Positions 1 to 27,270 of a DNA stretch of 64,000 nt are shown in pieces. Origin of the DNA: Piscicola geometra. Lineage: Eukaryota; Annelida; Clitellata; Hirudinida; Piscicolidae. The stretch covers positions 102,501 through 166,500 of the forward strand of contig OX030966.1 of assembly GCA_943735955.1 (NCBI GenBank), read 5' to 3'. The notes under the pieces are model-generated. The model did not search any database, was not told where the DNA came from, and worked only from the letters and a program-made list of their open reading frames with translations. How positions within the stretch are numbered: position 1 is the first letter of the stretch; each line of letters begins with the position of its first letter. Both the position numbers and the translations under genes were made by a program.

Positions 1-12964
<12,964 letters not shown>

Positions 12965-12965
12965 C

Positions 12966-12972
12966 TAGTAGC

Positions 12973-13010
<38 letters not shown>

Positions 13011-13040
13011 CAGTAGTAGTTGTAGTAGTAGTAGTAGTAC

Positions 13041-13091
<51 letters not shown>

Positions 13092-13124
13092 AAGTAGTAG
13101 AAGAAGTAGTAGAAGTAGTAGTAA

Positions 13125-13199
<75 letters not shown>

Positions 13200-13207
13200 A
13201 AGAAGTA

Positions 13208-13288
<81 letters not shown>

Positions 13289-13289
13289 C

Positions 13290-13333
<44 letters not shown>

Positions 13334-13379
13334 ATAGTAGTAGTAGAAGTAGTAGAAGAAGTAGTAGAAGTAGTAGTAA

Positions 13380-13436
<57 letters not shown>

Positions 13437-13453
13437 AAGTAGTAGAAGAAGTA

Positions 13454-13496
<43 letters not shown>

Positions 13497-13531
13497 CAGT
13501 AGTAGTAGTAGTAGTAGAAGTACTAGTAGTA

Positions 13532-13566
<35 letters not shown>

Positions 13567-13666
13567 TGTAGTGGTGGTAGTAGTAGCCATAGTGGTAGTA
13601 TTAGTAGTATTAGTAGTAGTAGTAATAGTAGTAGTAGTAGTAGTGGTAGTAGTAGTAGTATTAGTG

Positions 13667-13697
<31 letters not shown>

Positions 13698-13800
13698 TAG
13701 TAGTAGTATTAGTGGTAGTAGTAGTAGTATTAGTGGTAGTAGTAGGAGTAGTAGTAGTGGTAGTAGTAGTAGTAGTAGTGGTAGTAGTATTAGTGGTAGT
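12966..13800. repeat. (AGT)n microsatellite, array 2
   Basis: About 830 bp directly 5' of BLTP1-like exon 1 on the minus strand. The right end repeats the variant pattern of array 1, including TAGTAGGAGTAGTAG. Confidence 0.95.
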
Positions 13801-13977
13801 TGCACGGATTTTTTATTTTAACTTTTCGGAAATTAAATTATTATTTTTGGAAAAAGAAGTTTAAAACGTGAAAAAATATACCAAATATATTACAAAGCGA
13901 TTATTAATAATGAAGATAGAGACATTTAAAAGTTTAAATTTACTTGGGTAGTTTAACATTGTATAAGGCAAAAAAAG

Positions 13978-14484
13978 TGTGATGCGTTCTTATACGAGTG
14001 TGTGGCTTGTATTTAAATAATTCACACTTTATTTTGTTATATATAATAATTAAATTTCTTGATTTAAAAAATAAAAGAAATTAAAAAGACGTTTTTTTTG
14101 TTTTTTATTATCAAAAATGACACAATCAATGGAACAACGTCTTAGTTGAGTGATGCGTTCTTGTACGAGTGTGTGGTTTGTATTTAAATAATTCACGCTT
14201 TATTTTGTTATATATAATAATTAAATTTCTTGATTTAAAAAATAAAAAAAATTAAAAAGACGTTTTTTTTGTTTTTTATTATCAAAAATGACACAATCAA
14301 TGGAACAACGTCTTAGTTGTGTGATGCGTTCTTATACGAGTGTGTGGTTTGTATTTAAATAATTCACGCTTTATTTTGTTATATATAATAATTAAATTTC
14401 TTGATTTAAAAAATAAAAGAAATTAAAGACGTTTTTTTGTTTTTTATTATCAAAAATGACACAATCAATGGAACAACGTCTTAG
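13978..14484. repeat. Three tandem copies of a ~171-bp unit
   Basis: Each unit starts TGATGCGTTCTTATACGAG and ends near ATGGAACAACGTCTTAGTTG. The copies differ by a few substitutions and small indels. They lie just 3' of the transposase-like gene and may belong to its flank. The 13,804-13,977 stretch before them is plain AT-rich DNA. Confidence 0.9.
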
Positions 14485-14660
14485 TTGTGTGCTAATTTTT
14501 CATCCACACCAAAAAGTCCGATTTCTCAGAACAAGATGGTGGGCTTGCCGGTTTAGTCGCCGACGACCCGACCACGACACAGGTTGTACTAGGATACGTG
14601 GTACTAGTAGCAGGTTCTGAACCCGACCTGACAATCAATGGAATATTAGCACACAAATAA
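14483..14660. repeat. Short segment bounded by a 12-bp inverted repeat
   Basis: TTGTGTGCTAAT at the left and its complement ATTAGCACACAA at the right enclose a GC-richer, non-coding stretch just beyond the stop codon of the transposase-like gene. It could be a small MITE or the gene's 3' terminal region. Confidence 0.4.
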
Positions 14661-14684
14661 AACAAATCGAGAAAGTAAGTTCGT

Positions 14685-15283
14685 TCAAATATCTAAACGA
14701 ATGTCTCCATTAATCATGTCCGTGATGAAGCTGGCCGCTGGAAGGTCGCAGTCGATAGCATTTTCTTCATCTGTTGTCCAATAGCTTATGGTAAAGACGT
14801 CCTTTTTACCCCTCTTCCTGTCTTGTATTCTGCCGAAGTATTCTGTTTCTTTACCATCCTCCCACTTTTGTATTATTAATTCACCAACTAAGGACTCCCC
14901 CCTCAATATTCTTCTTATAAAAAACTTTTCCCTACTGCTTTGACCATCAAATAATGGATCATCAGTTGATCCATCATTGTTCATTAGAGTTAAAACCATC
15001 TTCTCCGTCTTCTTTCTTTCTTTATCTTCTGTCTTCTTCATGCCTATCCTTCTTCTCTCCAAGATGTCCATGTCAACCGTTGCTTCTTTTACCCTTCTGA
15101 CCTTTCTCATCTTTGCGGCTGTCTTCATTGCATAATTGATGAACGACTCTTGTTCTTCTTGGCTTTTCTGGTCCAACCACTCCAATGTACCATTTAGTTT
15201 AGCCCTTACCTTACCCTCTATAAAACCCATTGTTACATATGGAGATCTTCTTATAAAGTAGTCTACCATACCCAAGGCCCTCT
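14685..15283 (-). CDS. Transposase-like gene, exon 5
   Basis: Acceptor CATGCAG. The exon completes E in HAERALGMVD, continues with GFIEGKVRAKLNGTLEWLD and ends in a TAA-terminated charged tail. Confidence 0.75.
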
Positions 15284-17865
15284 CTGCATGAATGGTTTAG
15301 ATAAGATAATGAATAGGACACTAAAATGTTAATTATAAATTCATTAAAAAAATTAAATTAAGTTATAACAGAGTATAATAAAGCAAGTGAACGAAGTTTA
15401 TACCTGCGTGAATATTATGTACTGGAGCTGAGCGAGTGTCCATCAGCATTTCAGCAGAGGGACAGGACAGATCTCCTTCAAGATACCTATCCAACTGCCG
15501 CTCCATCACCTGTCCTGTGGCCTCCATGATTGAGCTTAATATCTCTGGCAATATATTCTCTTGACTGTTGAAGGTTACCAGAGCCTTGTATACTTCATCT
15601 TCTTTCAACGGCTGCCCAAATATGTCTTTCTTCATCTTCATTATTTCTTCTGGATTCTTTTTCAGCTCTGAAATCTTCTTTACAGCAATCTTGAATGATG
15701 GTACCTGTATTGATTTTAAGGATTGAAATAAATATATATAAAATATTATGTATGGATGTGATATGAAACAAATTAATTATATTATTACCATTTCAAGATT
15801 GGAGAGGTTGTGACTGTTTCCATAAACATGGGTCATCCAAGGCCCTGTGAGGATTTTCCCAACCAAACCAAGGGCCTGAAGTTGCACCATTGTTCTTGGT
15901 TCGTTGAGTCCCTCCCACAGGGCCTTGGTCACATCGCTTTTACGGTTGCAACTGTCAAGAGAAAAATTAAAATAAATAGTTGAAATATATAATTTCATGA
16001 AAATTATAGCATTAATGATAATATATACCTGGTGAGGAATCCGCGTATTAATTCTTTGTGCTGGATGGCAACGCCTGCCATGTGGAACATGAGGTGCAGG
16101 CGGTTGCCAACGTATCGGAGAAATATACCTGGAACCACCTTTTTGGCTCTCAGATAAGCCATAAAGGCAACTGGCTCCCCCTTATAGTTGTGTCTGCAAA
16201 AAAATTTAATAATTTTTTACAATTTCTAAATTTATAAGTACTGAAATTCAAAAAAAATACAAAATAAAATTATAATCACCTGAGTTTGGAAAGGTTGTAC
16301 AGAAAGGAAATTGCCGTGCCCTCCTTGCCTGTAATTCCGGAGATACCTAAGGATTGATCTAGCGAGGCCAGACACTTTCTGGCCTCGCATGCAAACGCAT
16401 CTAAGGGATGCACATTACAATTTAATTGCAGCAAATCAATCTGGAGCTCATCAACTAAAAGCTGATGAACCCGATTGTTCACTGGGGCCCTATCACTGAC
16501 GCACGATCTCAACTTTGAAAGGAAGTGAGATCGCACTTGGGCCACTTCGAGTTTAAAATAATGCGCATAAATCTCGGCAGCTTCCCTTAGGGATGCACTG
16601 ATTTGGTCAGCATTATCAGATGCTGACCCACCAGCAAGTCTGCCTACAGATAAAGCATAATCTTTATTTATATTATTAACATGAATGCTTAAATAAACAT
16701 ATATTATGTGCTTGTCCACTACAGTGGTGGCATCGTGAGCTAATGTAGCTGTATCACAATGATACAGCTGCTCACCTAACTGTAGCAGAGCAAGCACGCC
16801 TGGCTCATACGCCATCCTAGCAATATTGGAAAAGTGCGGCAAATTACTTAAGCTCATACCATGAATAAAGTTAGTAAAATAATTAAAATTAGGTCCTATG
16901 CTTCTTACAGGCATATTACTTAAAATAGCTTTATAAACAGTTTTTCTAAAAACTGGTCTATAGCAATTAGCTAACTTAGTGCTGACTTCTTTGGATCTCT
17001 CACCGGCTTCCAAAATCAGGTCACTTATATTCTCTAAATCACTAGTTTGTTTCATGTTAGCTGACAGGGCACAATTTAATTCCTTAGTTAGCTTTCCTAT
17101 TTTTTCATTAAGGCTTTTAATTAACTTAGCATCTCTCAGCCTAGCTTCTATATTACGCCTTCTAAGTAAAGTTTGACTTATCTTAAGATTTTTAATTACA
17201 ACTGAACTATTATCACTGATTTTTTTTTCTTTCTCCTGCTGGTACTTGGACTTCCACATGTCCAAAGATGCCCTTCTTCTCTTTGACTGCTGCTTCAGGA
17301 CTCTGTTCTGTTCTGCAATGCCTGAAAGCATTCTTATCCTACTCCTTAATTGACTAATTACTTTACTAGATCGCTCTGAAGCCTTTTTGTGATATTCACA
17401 ACCTTTACAAGTACTGGATAATTCTGCTACAAGTGAACCAAAAATTGATTCAGGTACACTTGCAACTGATTCAGCAGCACTTGTCGCATCTAACCCTAAC
17501 CCAGATGAAGCTATTATTGGCTGAAACCTAAATGGCATAGCAAGATAGTCTACTAATTCACTCAAATTTTTTTTCAAATTTTTTTCCCAGTTTAATCTAC
17601 GTACACATTCATAAACCTTAACTAATTCACCCCTTACAGCAGTAATAGTAACACCAAAGCTGTGCTTACCCTGCACTTTTCTTAATACTTCAGCCCAATT
17701 GGGACGTTGCTTACCACTAGCAGACTCACAAAATAAAGAATAAACAAAACCATTCAGAAGTGGATCTGATGGCTCTGAAAAATTCTTTTTAATATGAACA
17801 CTTAAATCAAACTTCTCATTCATCAAGGCACAAGCACCAGCACACTCAATACTCTTCGCTTCCAT
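14685..17865 (-). CDS. Intact five-exon transposase-like gene, superfamily not recognised (about 937 aa)
   Basis: Exons are 17,865-16,280, 16,193-16,029, 15,951-15,789, 15,704-15,404 and 15,283-14,685. All four introns are short (about 80-120 bp), canonical GT-AG, and the phases join without a stop. The order is: N-terminal domain with CKGCEYH near residue 155; basic coiled coil (about 160-290); HDATT (D about 378); SDRAPVN (D about 458); CNVHPLD (about 483); HNIHAERALGMVD (E about 739); then a charged coiled region and C-terminal domain. D, D and E in such contexts suggest a DDE-type transposase or a domesticated descendant. This is inference. I know similar uncharacterised proteins from invertebrates but cannot name the superfamily. 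An upstream in-frame start at 17,973 would add 36 residues. Confidence 0.75.
15404..15704 (-). CDS. Transposase-like gene, exon 4
   Basis: Acceptor AATACAG, donor ACGCAG|GTATAA. A basic helix leads to LMDTRSAPVHNIHA at the end; the next codon, split by the intron, is the candidate catalytic glutamate. Confidence 0.75.
15789..15951 (-). CDS. Transposase-like gene, exon 3
   Basis: Acceptor CTTGACAG, donor GAAATG|GTAATA. It encodes LQALGLVGKILTGPWMTHVY, phase 2 in and phase 0 out. Confidence 0.75.
16029..16193 (-). CDS. Transposase-like gene, exon 2
   Basis: Acceptor TTTGCAG, donor ACCAG|GTATAT. It encodes GIFLRYVGNRLHLMFHMAG, a hydrophobic segment. Phase 2 on both sides. Confidence 0.75.
16280..17865 (-). 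CDS. Transposase-like gene, exon 1
   Basis: Starts at the ATG of MEAKSIECAG and ends at CTCAG|GTGATT in phase 2. It carries the coiled coil and the first two candidate catalytic aspartates. Confidence 0.75.
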
Positions 17866-17989
17866 GGTAAATTGCAAATGAATGTCGAGATCTGTCAGAA
17901 GGGAAAGTAACCAATTATAATATAAAAATAACACGCTTGAATGGTTACTAGAACAGTGAAATTTCAACATCATATAAAAATATATTAAA

Positions 17990-18730
17990 TTTTTATTTCC
18001 GTTGGAAAAGCCTCCACTTTTCTATATTAATTGCCACGTGATTAAAAAAATCTAATTTTAAATATGCAACATAGGCATAATTTTGGCGGGTTTGCTGTTC
18101 TGTTGGAAAAAGGGCTAGAGCATCGAAATTTGTACATCATATAAAAGAATGATTAATCTTCTTTGCAGTGAAAAAAAAACCCACTTTACTGATTTAGTTG
18201 CCACGTGATTGATAAAAAAGTGATCTAATTGAAATATGCAAAATAGGCATAATTTTGGCGGGTTTGCTGTTCTGTTGGAAAAAGTGCTAGAACATCGAAA
18301 TTGTTACATCATATAAAAGAATGATTAATCTTCATTGTAGTGAAAAAAAACCCACTTTACAGAATTAGTTGCCACGTGATTAATAAAACTGTATGTAACA
18401 TAGGCATATCTTTGGCGGGTTTGCTGTTCTGTTGGAAAAAGGGCTAGAGCATCGAAATTTGTACATCATATAAAAAGAATGATTAATCTTCATTGTAGTA
18501 AAAAAAAAAACCACTTTACTGAATTAGTTGCCACGTGATTGATAAAACAGTGATCTTATTGGCATAATTTTGGCGGGTTTGCTGTTCTGTTGCAAAAAGT
18601 GCTAGAACATCGAAATTTGTAAAATATATAAAGGGATAGTTAATCTTCACCCTGGTATAAAAAAAACAAATTAATTATCGAAATTAGTTATCGAAATTAG
18701 TTGTCGAAATTAGTTGCCGCGCTTTTGAAA
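17990..18730. repeat. Four to five tandem ~165-bp units upstream of the transposase-like gene
   Basis: Units share GCCACGTGATT (an E-box core), ATTTTGGCGGGTTTGCTG (E2F-like TTTGGCGG) and CATCATATAAAAGAATG. Their place directly 5' of the gene suggests promoter repeats, but function is inference. The unit nearest 18,700 is degenerate. Confidence 0.8.
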
Positions 18731-19060
18731 AAATTAAGAAATGTCTTGTCATGACTGTTCTAGTAAGCATTTCTAAAGCAGTGAAAGTTTTAAAATAATG
18801 TATAAATAAAATTGAAAAATTAATTAATTGCTATTTTATTGAAATTACAAAGAAAAGAATTGAAAGCACTCACTTTCCGAAGCAAAAACGCTACAGCACT
18901 TGTTGCTGTATATATAGGCAAGACTCTAAACAAAGACTATAAAAGTAAATATGTAAAAATTTATTAAAAATTTTTTTTTAAATACTTAAAATTAAAATTT
19001 TTAACATTTAAAGAAAAGTTAACACAATATTTATTTACTGAACGTTTCGATATGCTTTTA
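18731..19060. other. AT-rich intergenic DNA
   Basis: No open frame, repeat or motif that I can support. Confidence 0.6.
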
Positions 19061-19319
19061 TTATGGGATCACATAAAAATCGCTTGAACCTACAGCCTGA
19101 AAATTAGCATATTTAAAGAGCCGTGCGACTACCTAGTTCTTACCATTATGCAGGTCCATATATTTGGAACTCATTAACTCCTTATTTAACTACTTCTAAA
19201 TCATTATTTACTTTTCGTAAGGATCTGAAGACATATCTGTTCGACAAATTTATTTACGAGCGCTCTTGAATTTGAATAAAGAGCGCTATAGAAATCTATT
19301 TGATTGATTGATTGATTGC
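19061..19319 (+). mobile_element. 3' end of a CR1/L2-type LINE with (GATT)n tail
   Basis: The frame encodes YHYAGPYIWNSLTPYL and FRKDLKTYLFDKFIYERS, then a stop: the usual C-terminus of this LINE group. It is followed by GAGCGCTATAGAAATC and GATTGATTGATTGATT. Severely 5'-truncated. Confidence 0.8.
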
Positions 19320-19835
19320 GAATATCAATACATTGTGTCTCAATTCACTTTTAAAACTATAAAAAAATTAGATTAAATTAGTTTTAACAAAATATAAACA
19401 ATTTTAAATTTATGAATATTTACAAAATTTTACTTTTTAAAATATTTGTAAAAGTTGTATGTTTATAAACATCCCATCTCTTAAAATGCAGACGTTTCTA
19501 GTTTCAGACGATTCTCGCCCAGAGTAGCTACAAGTGTACACTGTACACTGACGTCTCCACAATTAATTAATGATTAATGATTAATTAATTAATTATTAAT
19601 CATGAGCTCTTCATAAACATAGAAACTTCGTGACAAAACCTCTCGACAAGACGAGAAGAGGAAGTCACCGAGATGGCTGAAGGAATCGGTGAGGTTTTAG
19701 GAAAGAGGCTACGGGAAAATCGATATGACAAAGTTTGCAGTTTTTTAGATTTAAGAAATAATTTAAATTTTCAATAATAACATATAACGATAACATCCTG
19801 ATAAAGTCAAATATAAATATAAAAATGAAATGAAA

Positions 19836-20107
19836 ACGAGAACGTGTAGACAGCACCCTCCACGCACACAAGCAAGCAAACAACAGCACCTTCCACGCAC
19901 ACAAGCAAGCAAACAACAGTGCAACAGCAGCAATTCTCTCTGACACGCCCTCCCTCACTACAAACTTCAAGACAAACTCCTCAAGTGTGGCGGGAAAATT
20001 TGTTGTTCACGATGTTGAGAATCTCCCTTTCAATAACGACCTCGCCTGCAACAACCAAGTGCTATACAATGCCGATGATAACGACAGTGCCAGAAGTAAT
20101 GAAACTT
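19836..20107 (+). CDS. Possible asparagine/serine-rich coding fragment, unrecognised
   Basis: One frame without an ATG is open for about 90 codons. It contains a 31-33 bp internal duplication (HAHKQANNS twice) and VHDVENLPFNNDLACNNQVL. A TAA ends it, but the same frame stays asparagine/threonine-rich for another 60 codons. It could be a pseudogene or a chance frame. Confidence 0.25.
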
Positions 20108-20459
20108 AAATTGATTCAGCCAATAATGCAGATAAGATGAACAACAACACAATCCACAATGGAAATACTAATTGTACTGCATCTACAGCTACTATTACTA
20201 CTACTACTACTACTATTACAAATTATATCACCAAAAACAACCGCAATAATAAAAAAATAATAATAGTAGTGACAACACAGTATGTAAGCACCCAGGTAGC
20301 GCTGAAAGTGTCTTAATGGCTCCTGCGACAACAATGACACTCGCCTTAGTGGTGCTCATGCAACTGGAAACAACCATATTAACAACAACAACAAAAATAA
20401 TATATACCACAAGAATGATAATAATACACTAGATGAGGAGAGGAGTTACGCTGGAGTAG

Positions 20460-21990
20460 GAGGGTGGATGCAAACATCAAGTTATTAGTCACTCACGAAT
20501 GATTAAAAGATATTTTCGATACCTTCTCCGTTATTGATTTGTTGATTTTATTTTAAACTCGAATTTTTATTCATCGAATTTATTGCAGTCGATTTCCATC
20601 TAATCAGTATTAATTATATAATTTGGTGTCCGTCATTGGTGCATTTGTATCATTTACATTTAATTAGTGAAATTATGAATATCGTGACAACTGTTTTGAA
20701 ATATTGAAATAAATGATTAAATGGAGAAGTAAAACATGAGTTTAAGTAATAAAAGAATATATATTAATATAAAAATAAAAAATATTTTAAAATATCAATA
20801 AAATGTTCAGAAATAAATAAATCAATTAATTTTTACTAAAAGTCATTGAAAGTTTAATCGCTAGAAAAAACTAAACTTCGAGACAATTTTTTTAATATTT
20901 AACATTTTCAATATTAATAATACGCTAATTACTAAAAAAAACTAAAACATTATTTTCGAAATACCACCGCTAAATATACAAACGATTTATAAATATCAGC
21001 TCAAACTTCCTAAGATAACGACAAAAAGTCTGTTTTTCTTTTACTTTCTCGTGACTGGGTGGTTGTCGCCCTTTTGTAAATAAAATCAAATCACCTATCT
21101 CGAAAGCAATTCATTCGCTCTTAGGTTTCACCATTCAACCTACACTAAGCGTAAATTTTATGATGATTTAAATATCCATACCTGTCTTCAAGCTACCTGC
21201 AGAGAAGTTATTTACTGCTACAAGTCCTTCCTACCAACGCTTTTCGAAAGAAATCAAGATATTTAAAAATAAATCACAAGACTATGAATATTTTATTTAT
21301 TCTAGCGACAAAGCTCCATCGTTATATAAAAGACGTATGAAGCAATGTACGGACATTAAGAAGTAAAAGAAGTTAAAAAAAAAAAACTTTTAAAATATAT
21401 ATAAATATATAAGGAGCTAACACATTAATTTGTTTTAAAAAAGATAAAACAGCAATAAAAATGTTTAATGTGTTTTTTTGATTCCCTCACTTATTTGATT
21501 TTTACAGTTTCCTAAATGAAAGAATTCTAAGAATAGTAATTGAAATAACTATTCCAAAACTTTTTCATAAAATATTGATAGAAAAATCGAAATTTTAGCG
21601 TTTTATAATGAAGGTGCACAATTATTTTCCCTATTAATTATTTGATTTATTTCGTGAATAGAATAAATAAACAGAACACGAAATATAAATTAAAGTTAGC
21701 AAGCATATTCAATACTAAACTTTTTTTACTATGAATATATTCATGTACATATATAAGAATTAAAAAATAAATGTATTCATTTTCGTTTCTTTATAATACC
21801 CCACCGATCATTCTTTTCTTGTTGTAATGTGCAATAATGATTTCTTCAACCATGCACTAAAAGCTTTCAACAAACATTATCGCTCATTTATTTAAAAAAA
21901 ACTTTTTTTTGCATAAAAGATGTTACGTAAAGAAACACAAGTTTTTTTCTGTCAAACATGAACACAAAAAATTCCTTCTTGAGCAACTGG
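20460..21990. other. AT-rich intergenic DNA
   Basis: More than 1.5 kb without a supported gene or organised repeat; occasional A and T runs only. Confidence 0.6.
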
Positions 21991-21998
21991 GCACTAGC

Positions 21999-23509
<1,511 letters not shown>

Positions 23510-23782
23510 GCACTAGCACACTGCCACTCACCAAAGATGCTATGCTGGGGGGGGAGGGGGTAATCAAAAATAAATATAAAATTTTACATTTTATTTGTGA
23601 TTATCTTTTTAAAGGTTAAATAATGAGTTATACAAATTTGGATATTTAAATTAACTAAGAATGTCATGGCAAATAATTGTTAAAAATTTGTTTTGCGATT
23701 ATTTCTTTAAAGCTTAACTTATTAGTTATAAAAATGTAAATGTTAAAAAGTTACTAAGTATTAAACAAAAAGAAAGCTACTG

Positions 23783-24010
23783 CTTGTGATGGAGATGGTT
23801 GTGATGGTGATGGTTGTGATAATGATGGTTGTGATAATGATGGTTGTGATAATGATGGTTGTGATATGGTTGTGATAATGATGGTTGTGATAATGATGGT
23901 TGTGATAATGATGGTTGTGATAATGATGGTTGTGATAATGATGGTTGTGATAATGATGGTTGTGATAATGATGGTTGTGATGGAGATGGTTGTGATGGAT
24001 GGTGATGATG
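23783..24010. repeat. 15-bp GTGATAATGATGGTT minisatellite
   Basis: About 15 units. An unremarkable AT-rich gap (23,518-23,782) containing a short G run precedes it. Confidence 0.9.
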
Positions 24011-24219
24011 TTGGCTGTAAAGATGATGATTTTGATGGTGATGGTTGTAATGATGATGGTGGTGGTGATGATGATGATGCTAGATTCTTTTTGAGACTTG
24101 ACTCAAGACAGATGATAACTTCAAATGCTGAAGTGGGCAATAACATGGTTTTGATGATGATCAATTAAATTTTTATGGCAATGATGATCAATTACATGGT
24201 TGTGATGATGATTAGATCA

Positions 24220-24352
24220 TTAACACCTCCTTGCTTCCTCCTGAGGAAGGAAAAGGAGGATGGCATGGAGTGGTGGGAGGTGAGGTACCTCATCAATGTG
24301 GAAAAGTCTGTTTTGCAGGCTATTTCACAGACCACTGCTGGCACTGTGAAGG
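24220..24352 (+). CDS. Possible single exon, unrecognised
   Basis: An open frame with KEDGMEWWEVRYLINVEKSV and AISQTTAGTVK ends at a good donor, GTGAAG|GTATAA. The acceptor would be near CTCCTGAG. I do not recognise the product; no neighbouring exon fits. Confidence 0.3.
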
Positions 24353-24424
24353 TATAAAACGAGCTATAATTTAATTTTTTTTTTAAAATTTAGCAATTAT
24401 ATTTATTTGAAAAAAGCATATATC

Positions 24425-24530
24425 TATGCCGGTTCAAGGATAAAAGGTCTTCCGGATAAAAAGTCTTCGGATAAAAAGTCTTTCGGATAAAAAGACTTCC
24501 GGATAAAAAATCTTCGGATAAACCACCACC
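24425..24530. repeat. 15-16 bp GGATAAAAAGTCTTC repeat
   Basis: About six units of GGATAAAAAGTCTTCC. The same motif occurs near 33,430 and 33,810, and inverted at 34,240-34,515. Confidence 0.8.
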
Positions 24531-24689
24531 AACACCAGTTATCATCATCATCGTCATCATCATCATCATCGTCGTCATCATCATCATCATCATCATTAAA
24601 ATATTAATGACACGTCAACTTCTGAATCAAGATTACATCAACGCCACATTAGCTACAATTAAGATGCCGTTGATCCATCAATTTATTCA

Positions 24690-24975
24690 TTCATTCATCC
24701 ATCCATCCATCCATCCATCCATCCATCCATCCATCCATCCATCCATCCATCCATCCATCCATCCATCCATCCATCCATCCATCCATCCATCCATCCATCC
24801 ATCCATCCAGCCATTCATCCATCCATCCATCCATCTATCCATCCATCCATCCATCCATCCATCCATCCATCCATCCATCCATCCATCCATCCATCCATCC
24901 ATCCATCCATCCATCCATCCATCCATCCATCCAGCCAACCATTCATCCATCCATCTATCCATCCATCTATCCATG
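24690..24975. repeat. (ATCC)n microsatellite
   Basis: About 70 tetranucleotides. A short (ATC)n run precedes it at 24,540. Confidence 0.97.
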
Positions 24976-24996
24976 CATCTCTTTCAAATTGTTTAC

Positions 24997-27270
<2,274 letters not shown>

